Source: an uncultured Actinomycetes bacterium
GTDB lineage: Bacteria; Actinomycetota; Actinomycetes; Nanopelagicales; Nanopelagicaceae
Direction of reading: 5' to 3'
Assembly (NCBI GenBank): GCA_903922325.1
Contig: CAIXTG010000171.1
Location: forward strand, 1-18,662
Length of the DNA: 18,662 nt
In this document: positions 6,394 to 13,850 of the stretch, piece after piece
Layout: every line of letters starts with the position of its first letter
Numbering within the stretch: position 1 is the stretch's first letter
Made by a program: the position numbers and the translations under genes
The notes under the pieces: model-generated
Databases searched by the model: none
What the model saw: only the letters and a program-made list of their open reading frames with translations
What the model was told of the DNA's origin: nothing

Positions 6394-7964
6394 GCGCAGT
6401 TAATAAGTCTTTCTATCTAACGACGCCGATTTACTATGTAAACGATGCGCCACATATTGGCCACGCTTACACAACAGTTGCAGGCGATGTTTTAACTCGC
6501 TGGCATCGTCAACGTGGCGAATCAGTCTGGTTCTTAACGGGCACTGATGAACACGGTCAGAAAGTTATGCGTACTGCTGACCAAAACGGGGTAGCACCGC
6601 AAGATTGGTGCGACCGCTTGGTGGCAGATGCCTGGAAACCAAACTGGGCAGCGCTAAATATTGCAAACGATGACTTCATTCGTACCACTGAACCTCGTCA
6701 TACCGAGCGCGTGCAAAAGTTTTTACAAAGTTTAAAAGATGCTGATCATATTTATGCGGGCAAATATGAAGGCCCTTACTGTGTTGGCTGCGAAGAATTT
6801 AAACTGCCAGGCGATTTAATTGAATCTGGCGATGAAAAGCTTTGTCCAATTCATAGTAAGCCGGTTGAAATTGTTAACGAGAATAATTATTTCTTCCGAC
6901 TATCTGCTTTCACCGATAAGTTGCTGGCGCATTACAAAGCAAACCCGCAAAGCTGCCAACCGGAAAGTGCGCGCAACGAAGTTATTTCGTTCTTAGAAGG
7001 CGGCGTCTCTGATCTTTCAATTTCACGTTCAACTTTTGATTGGGGAATTCCAGTTCCATGGGATACCGATCAAGTTGTTTATGTTTGGTTCGATGCGTTG
7101 CTTAACTACGCAACTGCTGTTGGCCTAACTGATGCGCCAGATTCCGAAGGTGGCAAGAAGTTTGCCCAAACTTGGCCAGCCGATGTGCACTTAGTAGGTA
7201 AAGATATTTTGCGTTTCCATGCTGTTATCTGGCCAGCGATGTTGATGGCTGCGGGTCTTGAAGTGCCGAAGAAAGTTTTTGCACACGGTTGGTTGCTAGT
7301 TGGTGGCGAAAAGATGAGCAAGAGCAAGCTCACTGGCATTTCACCTAAAGACATCACCGATCATTTCGGCGTAGATGCTTTCCGCTATTACTTCTTGCGG
7401 GCAATCCCGTTTGGTAGCGATGGTTCATTCTCTTGGGAGGACATGAGCGCTCGTTACACCAGTGAATTAGCTAATGATTTTGGCAATTTAGCTTCGCGTT
7501 TAGCGGCCATGATCGAGAAATACTGCGGCGGAGTCTTGCCGGCAGTAAGTAACGACGCTGGTTTGAGCGCTGCATTAACTGAAACCGTGGCTAAGGCAGA
7601 TGCCGCAATGGTTGCCCTTGATTTCCAAGGTGGCATCAATGCAATTATGGAATTCTGCAAGCGTGTAAATGGCTATGTAACCGAGAAAGAGCCATGGAAG
7701 CTCGCCAAAGATCCAGCGAATCAAGCCGAACTTGAATCAGTTCTTTACAACACTTCCGAGGCTTTGCGTGCGTTAGCAGTTTTATTAAATCCAGTTATGC
7801 CAGCAACCTGTGAAATTCTCTGGCAATCACTTGGCGCAAATGAAAAGTTAGGCGCAATTAGCAACCAACCAATTTCAAACGTTGCCACTTGGGGTCAATT
7901 GCCAGCTGGTTCAACTGTTACCAAGACGCCAGTACTTTTCCCACGCCTTGAAGCTGCGGAATAA
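6390..7964 (+). CDS. metG: Methionyl-tRNA synthetase
   Basis: Class I aminoacyl-tRNA synthetase that charges tRNA-Met. HIGH is intact at 22-25 (NDAPHIGHAYTT) and KMSKS at 308-312 (GEKMSKSKLTG). The connective-peptide metal site is seen as CVGCEEF followed by LCPIHS, one Cys-x2-Cys knuckle and a Cys-Pro-Ile-His partner, a pattern I associate with actinobacterial enzymes. After the anticodon-binding helical domain (FGNLASRLAAMIEKYCGG, CKRVNGYVTEKEPWKLAKD) the protein ends at 524 residues, so it lacks the C-terminal tRNA-binding domain of the long forms. The start overlaps the rsmI stop by 4 bp and the downstream tatD starts 9 bp after the stop, so it lies in one operon. Confidence 0.97.
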   Translation: MSAVNKSFYLTTPIYYVNDAPHIGHAYTTVAGDVLTRWHRQRGESVWFLTGTDEHGQKVMRTADQNGVAPQDWCDRLVADAWKPNWAALNIANDDFIRTTEPRHTERVQKFLQSLKDADHIYAGKYEGPYCVGCEEFKLPGDLIESGDEKLCPIHSKPVEIVNENNYFFRLSAFTDKLLAHYKANPQSCQPESARNEVISFLEGGVSDLSISRSTFDWGIPVPWDTDQVVYVWFDALLNYATAVGLTDAPDSEGGKKFAQTWPADVHLVGKDILRFHAVIWPAMLMAAGLEVPKKVFAHGWLLVGGEKMSKSKLTGISPKDITDHFGVDAFRYYFLRAIPFGSDGSFSWEDMSARYTSELANDFGNLASRLAAMIEKYCGGVLPAVSNDAGLSAALTETVAKADAAMVALDFQGGINAIMEFCKRVNGYVTEKEPWKLAKDPANQAELESVLYNTSEALRALAVLLNPVMPATCEILWQSLGANEKLGAISNQPISNVATWGQLPAGSTVTKTPVLFPRLEAAE

Positions 7965-7973
7965 CTCACCTTC

Positions 7974-8831
7974 ATGGCTGATCGGCACAATCGCGATTTA
8001 GATCGCAAACCTGCGCCACTTCCTGAACCATTGCCAGTTCCTTGCGTTGATGTTCACGCACATATGGAAATAGTTACCGATGCAGCGGCTGATTCAGATG
8101 CCGTTGGTCAAGTAATTGCCGATGCCGCATCGGTTGGAATCAATCGAATTGTGCAAGTTGGTTATTCGGCTGAGCAATCACAATGGTGCGTTGATGCAGC
8201 CGAGAAGTGGAATACCTCGGTACTTGCAGCCGTTGCGCTGCATCCAAATGAAGCGCCAGTGGTTGAAGATTTAGTAGCCGACTTAGCGATTATTGAAAAA
8301 TTAGCACAGCATCCGCGAGTACGTGCCATTGGTGAAACTGGCTTAGATTATTTCCGCACGCCACCTGAATTGCGCAAACGCCAACAAGATTCTTTTAAAT
8401 GGCATATCGAGTTAGCTAAGCGCACCAACAAAGCTTTAGTTATTCACGATCGCGATTCACATGAAGATGTTCTTTCTATTCTGCAAGAGGTTGGCGCCCC
8501 TGAAACGACTATTTTTCACTGTTATTCAGGCGATGCTGCAATGGCCAAAATCTGCATTGAACGTGGCTATATCTTGTCATTTGCGGGCACTATTACTTTT
8601 AAGAATGCACCGGAACTTCGAGAAGCGGTTAAATTAGTTCCGATAGAACTACTTATGGCCGAAACTGATTCACCATTTTTAGCGCCTATGCCCAATCGCG
8701 GTGCACTGAATGTGCCAGCCCAAGTTGCGACAGTCATTCGGGCAATGGCAGCCGAACGCGGCGATGATTTGGCTGAGTTCGCAAATGCGTTGAGTGCCAA
8801 TGCTGAGCGAGCTTTTGGAAAGTTCAACTGA
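7974..8831 (+). CDS. tatD: TatD-family metal-dependent hydrolase (probable DNase)
   Basis: TIM-barrel amidohydrolase-like nuclease of 285 residues. Metal ligands are all visible: DVHAH (Asp26, His28, His30), IGETGLDYF with Glu121, VIHDRD with His158, FHCYSGD with His182 and AETDSPF with Asp232. A proline-rich N-terminal extension of about 22 residues precedes the barrel, as in other actinobacterial TatD proteins. Family members act as 3'-5' exonucleases or processing enzymes; the exact substrate cannot be read here. The gene starts 9 bp after metG without a ribosome binding site, and its TGA overlaps the ksgA ATG by one base. In M. tuberculosis rpfB lies between these two genes; here it is missing. 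Confidence 0.94.
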   Translation: MADRHNRDLDRKPAPLPEPLPVPCVDVHAHMEIVTDAAADSDAVGQVIADAASVGINRIVQVGYSAEQSQWCVDAAEKWNTSVLAAVALHPNEAPVVEDLVADLAIIEKLAQHPRVRAIGETGLDYFRTPPELRKRQQDSFKWHIELAKRTNKALVIHDRDSHEDVLSILQEVGAPETTIFHCYSGDAAMAKICIERGYILSFAGTITFKNAPELREAVKLVPIELLMAETDSPFLAPMPNRGALNVPAQVATVIRAMAAERGDDLAEFANALSANAERAFGKFN

Positions 8832-9673
8832 TGTCGCTGCTAGGCGCCGCTGAAATTCGTGAGCTGGCCGAGTTACTAGATCTGCGCCCTGCCAAATCAC
8901 TTGGCCAAAACTTTGTAATCGATGGCAATGTTTGCCAAAAAATTGTGCGCGTTGCAGGCGTAACTTCCGATGACATCGCACTTGAGATTGGCCCGGGGTT
9001 AGGTTCGCTAACTTTGGCGCTGCTTGAAGTTACCTCTAATGTAATTGCAGTTGAAATTGATCAACGTTTGGCCGATCGCTTACCAATCACGGTTGCTGAG
9101 CATAAGAAAGATTCATATAAATTAACCGTCATAAATACCGATGCGTTAGCACTTAGAGAGTTGCCCGTTGCACCAACCGTGTTGGTTGCAAATTTGCCTT
9201 ACAACGTTTCAGTGCCAGTGTTGCTGCACTTACTAGAAATTTTGCCTTCTCTAAATACTGGGGTAGTAATGGTGCAAGCCGAGGTTGCTGATCGCCTAGC
9301 TGCTAAACCAGGTACCAAGGAATATGGAATTCCTTCGCTAAAAGCTTCTTGGTGGGCCCAAGTAAGTGGTGCGGGCTCGGTTTCGCGCTCTATTTTCTGG
9401 CCAGTACCTGGCGTCGATTCAAAGCTAGTAAGTTTCAAGCGACATGAAACTCCGGGCGATGATGTTATGCGTAAAGGTGTTTTCCAATTAGTTGACGCAG
9501 CCTTTGCTCAACGTCGCAAAATGTTGCGGGCAGCGCTATCGGGCATTTTTGGTAGCTCGGCAAAAGCCGAAGCAGTTTTAATCGCAGCAGGCATTGATCC
9601 AACGTTGCGCGGTGAGTCTTTATTAATTGATTCTTTCTGTGCCATCTATAACGCCAGCCAAAGCGTCAAGTAG
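8831..9673 (+). CDS. rsmA: 16S rRNA adenine dimethyltransferase (A1518/A1519)
   Basis: KsgA dimethylates two adjacent adenines in helix 45 of 16S rRNA, a late step in small-subunit assembly. The 280 residues show SLGQNF (23-28), the SAM-binding LEIGPGLG (51-58) with the acidic residue VEID after strand 2 (Glu75), the NTDA segment (102-105) and the catalytic NLPYNVSVPV (121-130). The C-terminal domain has the usual FAQRRKMLRAAL helix. The ATG shares its first base with the tatD stop (TGATG), and GGAAAG at 8817-8822 is a reasonable ribosome binding site. ispE follows after 9 bp, a pairing common across actinobacteria. Confidence 0.97.
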   Translation: MSLLGAAEIRELAELLDLRPAKSLGQNFVIDGNVCQKIVRVAGVTSDDIALEIGPGLGSLTLALLEVTSNVIAVEIDQRLADRLPITVAEHKKDSYKLTVINTDALALRELPVAPTVLVANLPYNVSVPVLLHLLEILPSLNTGVVMVQAEVADRLAAKPGTKEYGIPSLKASWWAQVSGAGSVSRSIFWPVPGVDSKLVSFKRHETPGDDVMRKGVFQLVDAAFAQRRKMLRAALSGIFGSSAKAEAVLIAAGIDPTLRGESLLIDSFCAIYNASQSVK

Positions 9674-9682
9674 AGTTCAATC
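9671..9682 (+). promoter_or_regulatory. Possible leaderless -10 box for ispE, overlapping the ksgA stop
   Basis: TAGAGT at 9671-9676 includes the TAG stop codon of ksgA and stands exactly 6 nt before the ispE GTG at 9683. The ispE start has no good Shine-Dalgarno sequence. With only one hexamer this could be chance, but the geometry equals that at glp, pmt, rsmI and metG. Confidence 0.35.
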
Positions 9683-10603
9683 GTGGCCACAAATTCAGTA
9701 ACCGTTCGCGTTCCTGCGAAAGTTAATCTGCAACTTTCAGTTGGCCCGCGCGAAAACGATGGCTTTCATGGTTTGGTCACAGTTTTTCAAGCAATTTCTA
9801 TTTACGATGATTTAACGATTACTCATGCAGCACCCGGTTCAGGTTTGTCGCTTTCAATTACCGGCGATCACATTGCGGGCGTGCCAGCTGATGAAACAAA
9901 TTTAGCTGCCAAAGCTGCTCAGATAATTGCGAAAGATTACAACGTTGAAATTGATGCAACGATGCAGATTCATAAAACTATTCCGGTTGCTGGCGGCATG
10001 GCCGGCGGAAGCGCGAATGCCGCCGCTGCCATAGTTGCCATCGATGCGTTGTATTCGTTAGGCATGACCCGCGAAGAGATGGTGAAAGTTGCCCGCCAAC
10101 TAGGCAGCGATGTCCCGTTTATGTTAAATGGCGGCACTGCTATTGGGCGCGGTCGCGGCGATGAACTAACTGCAGCGCTCTCAAGAGGCACTTACCATTG
10201 GGTTTTAGCGCTTTCTTCAGCCGGGCTATCAACGCCATCGGTTTATGCCGAGTGTGATCGACTGCGCGCTGGTTTAACAATTGCGAATCCGCAAGCCAGC
10301 GATAAATTAATGCAATCACTATTAGCTGCTGATGAAATTTCAGTTGGAAAACATCTAATCAACGACTTACAGAGTGCTGCTTGCTCACTACGACCTGCGC
10401 TTCGATTAATTCTCGATGTTGGTCAAGAGTACGGCGCATTAGGTGGAATTGTTTCTGGCTCTGGGCCCACAGTTGCGTTCTTAGTTTCCGATGAAGAAGC
10501 TGGCTTAGATTTAGCAGTTGCACTTACTGCCAGCGGTGTAGTTGGAAGTGTTGCAAGAGCAACTGGGCCGGTGCCTGGTGCTCGAGTTATTGAAACGCGT
10601 TAA
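9683..10603 (+). CDS. ispE: 4-diphosphocytidyl-2-C-methyl-D-erythritol kinase
   Basis: GHMP kinase that phosphorylates the 2-hydroxyl of CDP-ME in the MEP route to isoprenoids. The 306 residues begin TVRVPAKVNLQLSVGPR (Lys13 in the substrate-contacting position), carry the glycine-rich ATP loop PVAGGMAGGSAN (101-112), and the catalytic aspartate in LGSDVPFML (Asp143), then GGTAIGRGRGDEL and the C-terminal GIVSGSGPTVAFLV. A GTG start is the only one that gives the normal N-terminus. It ends the rsmI operon; its 3' end overlaps the marR-like gene on the other strand by 17 bp. The isoprenoid product supplies, among others, the polyprenyl carrier used by Pmt. Confidence 0.96.
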   Translation: MATNSVTVRVPAKVNLQLSVGPRENDGFHGLVTVFQAISIYDDLTITHAAPGSGLSLSITGDHIAGVPADETNLAAKAAQIIAKDYNVEIDATMQIHKTIPVAGGMAGGSANAAAAIVAIDALYSLGMTREEMVKVARQLGSDVPFMLNGGTAIGRGRGDELTAALSRGTYHWVLALSSAGLSTPSVYAECDRLRAGLTIANPQASDKLMQSLLAADEISVGKHLINDLQSAACSLRPALRLILDVGQEYGALGGIVSGSGPTVAFLVSDEEAGLDLAVALTASGVVGSVARATGPVPGARVIETR

Positions 10604-11066
10604 CTAATTTACTTAGCAATCTCGCTAAATCAATCTGTTCTTCTTTGGTTAGGGCAGATAACAATTCTTCTTCGCGGCCAAGTAGATCTTCCATCGCGGC
10701 ATCAACAGCGCTCATGCCATTTTTCGTTAACGTAACCAAACTGCCACGACCATCAGCGGGGTCGGGTTCGCGAGTGATTAGTTTTAACTCTTCTAATCGA
10801 TCAAGCCGATTAGTCATGGTGCCACTTGTTACTAAAGTTTCAGACATTAATGAACTAGGAGATAGTTGATATGGCGACCCTGCGCGACGCAGAGCGGCAA
10901 GAACATCAAAGCCCCAAGTTTCTAAGTCAGCGAATGCGCTTCGACGAGTGATATCAAGTTGGCGCGAAATTCTAGTTACGCGACTGAGTACCGCTAATGG
11001 CGCAAGATTGAGATCGGGGCGCTCTGATTTCCAGGCGGCGATCAGGCGATCTACTTCATCGCGCAT
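10587..11066 (-). CDS. MarR-family transcriptional regulator
   Basis: A 159-residue winged-helix protein when read from ATG 11066, which has GGGG-rich ribosome binding sequence just upstream on the minus strand; a TTG at 11099 would add 11 residues. The DNA-binding part is clear: a first helix near FDVLAALRRAG, LSPSSLM, the recognition helix TSGTMTNRLDRLEELKLI, and the wing EPDPADGRGSLVTLT. The flanking N- and C-terminal helices should form the dimer interface. There is no transporter or enzyme gene divergent from it that would suggest an effector; the next element is tRNA-Gln. It may be self-regulating. The closest functional analogy is only to the MarR family in general. Confidence 0.88.
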   Translation of the reverse strand: MRDEVDRLIAAWKSERPDLNLAPLAVLSRVTRISRQLDITRRSAFADLETWGFDVLAALRRAGSPYQLSPSSLMSETLVTSGTMTNRLDRLEELKLITREPDPADGRGSLVTLTKNGMSAVDAAMEDLLGREEELLSALTKEEQIDLARLLSKLVNAFQ

Positions 11067-11146
11067 TTTTACCCCCGCCCCTTGTAATTTTCTTGGCAAT
11101 TTTCTTCAGAAATCTCGCTATGGGCAAGGTTAATGGTCAAAAGCAG

Positions 11147-11162
11147 TCCCTCGGATGAGGGA
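11147..11162. repeat. Inverted repeat between marR-like gene and tRNA-Gln
   Basis: TCCCTC (11147-11152), a GGAT spacer and GAGGGA (11157-11162) form a perfect 6-bp inverted repeat 10 bp upstream of the tRNA. It may be an operator, possibly for the neighbouring MarR-type protein, or a hairpin in RNA. There is no following T run, so an intrinsic terminator is unlikely. Confidence 0.4.
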
Positions 11163-11172
11163 GAATACGGGT

Positions 11173-11244
11173 TCCGCCATTGTGTAGTGGCTAGCACATG
11201 GGCCTTTGAAGCCCAGGGTCCAGGATCGATACCTGGTGGCGGAG
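11173..11244 (+). tRNA. tRNA-Gln (UUG)
   Basis: A complete cloverleaf is readable: acceptor TCCGCCA (11173-11179) with TGGCGGA (11237-11243), discriminator G at 11244, D stem GTGT/GCAC with an AGTGGCTA loop, anticodon stem TGGGC/GCCCA around loop CTTTGAA (anticodon TTG), variable loop GGGT and T stem CCAGG/CCTGG. CCA is not encoded (GCAAA follows). The T loop reads ATCGATA, so position 54 is A rather than the nearly universal T. The 72-nt length and all stems support a functional tRNA. Confidence 0.93.
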
Positions 11245-11266
11245 CAAATCCGCACAAAACCGAAGT

Positions 11267-11272
11267 TAGAAT
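11267..11272 (+). promoter_or_regulatory. -10 box of the glmU promoter
   Basis: TAGAAT lies 22 bp after the tRNA and 31 bp before the TTG start of glmU, predicting a transcript start near 11279 and a leader of about 25 nt that contains the ribosome binding site. The same hexamer appears upstream of mfd. A -35 box is not obvious. Confidence 0.45.
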
Positions 11273-11290
11273 TAAGGCCTGACTAGCAGC

Positions 11291-11297
11291 AGGGGAG
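11291..11297 (+). promoter_or_regulatory. Ribosome binding site fixing the TTG start of glmU
   Basis: AGGGGAG ends 6 nt before TTG at 11304. No ATG or GTG in frame gives the conserved N-terminus, so this strong site decides the unusual TTG start. Confidence 0.75.
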
Positions 11298-11303
11298 CAT
11301 CTC

Positions 11304-12716
11304 TTGGATTGTGCAATTGTCTTAGCCGCTGGCGAAGGCACCCGCATGAAATCTGCAACTCCTAAAGTCTTACATGAAATCGCTGGCCGTTCGTTACTTG
11401 GACATGTTCTAGCTGCAGTCTCTGAAATTAACCCCGCTCAACTTTGTGTTGTAGTTGGTGCTGGCCGCGAAGCGGTTGAATCACATTTAAGCCAGATCGC
11501 GCCAAGTGCAAAAACAGTTTTTCAAGATCGCCGCGGCGGTACTGGGCATGCAACTCAATTAGCGCTGGCTGAAATCAAAGTTTCGGGCACGGTAATTATC
11601 TTGGCGGGCGATACCCCGATGTTAACTGGCACCTCACTTATAGAATTAGTTGCAGCACACAAAGCATCGGGTGCAACAGCTTCAGTTCTAACTGCCGAAC
11701 ACCCTGACCCAACTGGTTATGGTCGCATTATTCGCGCCGATGACGGTACCTTGTTGCGTATCGTTGAAGAAAAAGATGCCGATGAAGATCAGAAGATGAT
11801 CTTTGAAATCAACTCAGGTGTGTACGCGTTCGATGGCGCGAAACTAGCTGGTGCAATCAATAAGCTAACTGCAGCGAATGCCCAAGGTGAACTTTATTTA
11901 ACTGATGTAATCGAAATTTTACGTAACGAGGGCGGCACTATCGGTGCTGTCTTAATTGAAGACTTTGTCGAAACTCTTGGCGTTAATGATCGTTATCAAC
12001 TTGCTGAGAGTGCTGCCATGTTGCGCGATCGCATCAATGAAACACATATGCGTAACGGTGTAACAATTGTTGACCCAACTACCACCTGGATCGATGTCCA
12101 GGCTGAAATATCTAACGATGTAACTATTTTTCCTGGCTCTGCCATCTTGGGCAAAACAACAGTTGAATGTTGCGCCGTGATTGGCCCGCGCACCACGCTA
12201 ACTAATTGCCAAGTAGGACAAGGGGCATCGGTAGTTGAATCAAATTGCACCGATTCTGAAATTGGCGCAGCTGCAAATGTTGGTCCATTTACTTATCTAC
12301 GTGCCGGCACCGTGCTGAAAGAGAGCAGCAAGGCTGGGGCATTCGTAGAAATTAAGAATTCCCAAGTTGGCGCAGGCTCAAAAGTGCCACATCTTTCTTA
12401 CGTTGGCGATGCGACGATCGGTGAGGGCACCAATATCGGTGCTGCCACAATTTTTGTTAATTACGACGGAGTTGAAAAGCATCCAACTGTTGTTGGCGAT
12501 CATGTTCGTATCGGTAGCGACACCATGTTGGTCGCACCAGTAAATATTGGTGATGGTGCTTACACCGCCGCCGGTTCCGTAATTACTGAAGATGTTCCAC
12601 CTGGCGCGATCGGCGTTGGCCGATCTAAGCAGCGCAATGTATTAGGTTGGGTCATGCGCAAGCGCGCTGGCTCCAAGTCAGCACAAGCAGCCGAAGCTAA
12701 AGAATCGAAAGGTTAG
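11304..12716 (+). CDS. glmU: Bifunctional GlcNAc-1-P uridyltransferase / glucosamine-1-P acetyltransferase
   Basis: Makes UDP-GlcNAc, the precursor of peptidoglycan, in two steps. The N-terminal pyrophosphorylase half has LAAGEGTRM (7-15) and PKVLH with Lys21, GGTGHA, the metal-binding AGDTPML, VEEKDA, NSGVYAF and YLTDVI. The C-terminal left-handed beta helix has GPFTYLRAG, AFVEIKNSQVG, and VPHLSYVGDA with His363 in the place of the acetyltransferase base, then NIGAATIFVNYDG and GAYTAAGSVI. The 470 residues are near the usual length, with a short charged C-terminal tail. Translation starts at TTG. prs begins 3 bp after the stop, an old actinobacterial pairing. Confidence 0.97.
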   Translation: MDCAIVLAAGEGTRMKSATPKVLHEIAGRSLLGHVLAAVSEINPAQLCVVVGAGREAVESHLSQIAPSAKTVFQDRRGGTGHATQLALAEIKVSGTVIILAGDTPMLTGTSLIELVAAHKASGATASVLTAEHPDPTGYGRIIRADDGTLLRIVEEKDADEDQKMIFEINSGVYAFDGAKLAGAINKLTAANAQGELYLTDVIEILRNEGGTIGAVLIEDFVETLGVNDRYQLAESAAMLRDRINETHMRNGVTIVDPTTTWIDVQAEISNDVTIFPGSAILGKTTVECCAVIGPRTTLTNCQVGQGASVVESNCTDSEIGAAANVGPFTYLRAGTVLKESSKAGAFVEIKNSQVGAGSKVPHLSYVGDATIGEGTNIGAATIFVNYDGVEKHPTVVGDHVRIGSDTMLVAPVNIGDGAYTAAGSVITEDVPPGAIGVGRSKQRNVLGWVMRKRAGSKSAQAAEAKESKG

Positions 12717-12719
12717 TAA

Positions 12720-13700
12720 ATGAGCGAGATCCGGTTATCTTCTGAAAAGCGTTTACGACTTTTTGCCGGCCGCGGTTTCCCTGAATTAGCTGATGAAGTT
12801 GCTGCCGAACTCGGAATTCCTTTAACACCAACATCTGCATATGACTTTGCGAATGGCGAAATTTTTGTTCGCTTCGAAGAATCGGTTCGCGGTTGCGATG
12901 CTTATGTAATTCAAAGCCACACTGCACCAGTAAATAAGCAGATCATGGAACAACTAATCATGGTTGATGCTTTGAAGCGCGCATCTGCAAAGCGCATCAC
13001 CGTTGTTGCACCTTTCTATGGTTACGCCCGCCAAGATAAGAAGAGCCGCGGTCGCGAGCCAATCACTGCGCGATTAATGGCTGATCTATTTAAGACTGCT
13101 GGCGCCGATCGTTTGATGTGCGTTGATTTACATACTTCACAAATTCAAGGTTTCTTCGATGGTCCAGTTGATCATTTGTTCGCATTACCAATGTTGGCTA
13201 ACTACGTTGGTAGCAAAGTTGATCGCAGCAAGTTAACTATCGTTTCGCCAGACTCTGGTCGAGTACGTGTAGCAGAGCGTTGGTCAGATCTTCTTGGTGG
13301 TTGCCCAATTGCCTTCATTCACAAAACACGCGATCCACGTATTCCAAATGAATCAACTACCGGTCGCGTCGTTGGTGATGTGCAAGGTCAAACCTGCGTA
13401 GTTATCGATGACATGATCGACACCGCCGGCACAATTACTAAAGCTGTCGAGGCACTTTTCGATGCTGGCGCAAAAGATGTAATTATCGCTGCCACACATG
13501 CGGTTTTCTCAGGCCCTGCCATTGAACGCTTAAAAGGTTCGCGTGCATCAGAAGTTGTAATTACCAATACGTTGCCAATAACAGAAGACCAAAAATTCGA
13601 CCGTTTAACCGTGCTTTCGATCGCCCCACTACTTGGTCGGGCAATTCGCGAAGTATTCGAAGATGGCTCAGTTACTAGCCTCTTCGATGGTCATTCCTAA
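12720..13700 (+). CDS. prs: Ribose-phosphate pyrophosphokinase
   Basis: Makes PRPP from ribose-5-phosphate and ATP for nucleotide, histidine, tryptophan and NAD synthesis, and in actinobacteria for decaprenyl-phosphoribose. The 326 residues include FANGEIFVRFEESVRG, the catalytic flexible loop ARQDKKSRGREPI, CVDLHTSQIQGFF, VSPDSGRVRVAERW and the PRPP-binding loop VVIDDMIDTAGT (227-238). It follows glmU after 3 bp, with GAAAGG (12707-12712) as ribosome binding site inside the glmU end. The TAA stop is part of a 7-bp inverted repeat. Confidence 0.97.
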   Translation: MSEIRLSSEKRLRLFAGRGFPELADEVAAELGIPLTPTSAYDFANGEIFVRFEESVRGCDAYVIQSHTAPVNKQIMEQLIMVDALKRASAKRITVVAPFYGYARQDKKSRGREPITARLMADLFKTAGADRLMCVDLHTSQIQGFFDGPVDHLFALPMLANYVGSKVDRSKLTIVSPDSGRVRVAERWSDLLGGCPIAFIHKTRDPRIPNESTTGRVVGDVQGQTCVVIDDMIDTAGTITKAVEALFDAGAKDVIIAATHAVFSGPAIERLKGSRASEVVITNTLPITEDQKFDRLTVLSIAPLLGRAIREVFEDGSVTSLFDGHS

Positions 13701-13716
13701 GCGCGATTTGCGCTTA
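13698..13716 (+). terminator. Hairpin at the prs stop codon, possible terminator
   Basis: TAAGCGC (13698-13704) and GCGCTTA (13710-13716) are perfectly complementary around a GATTT loop, and the first three bases are the prs stop. No T run follows, so it is either a tailless terminator, an RNA-stabilising 3' hairpin or the top of the rplY leader. Confidence 0.4.
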
Positions 13717-13850
13717 ACCGCACCCATTCGCTAACCTTTGGCTCGTTCCGGCGAGGGTAAGAATTTCTTCCGTAATCGACGGCGTAGGTTTTAATCCTGC
13801 TGGAACTTTTGTGAAGTAACCGAAAGTAAACCTGACAGGAGCAAAGAAAA
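13717..13850 (+). promoter_or_regulatory. Upstream region of rplY, possible structured leader
   Basis: This is one of the two longest non-coding stretches in the window and contains no open frame worth reporting. It holds a small hairpin CCGT-AATCG-ACGG at 13770-13782, and GCGAGGGTAAG at 13751-13761, which matches 9 of 11 bases of the GCGAGAGTAGG loop-E strand of E. coli 5S rRNA, the site bound by L25. The ribosome binding site AGGAG is at 13837-13841, nine bases before the ATG. A promoter must lie here or upstream, but no hexamer stands out (TAGGTT at 13785-13790 is a weak candidate). Confidence 0.35.

Noticed and set aside
13701..13850. A small gene in the prs-rplY gap
   Set aside because: No frame with a start, a ribosome binding site and a plausible length is present; the gap looks like hairpin and leader sequence only.
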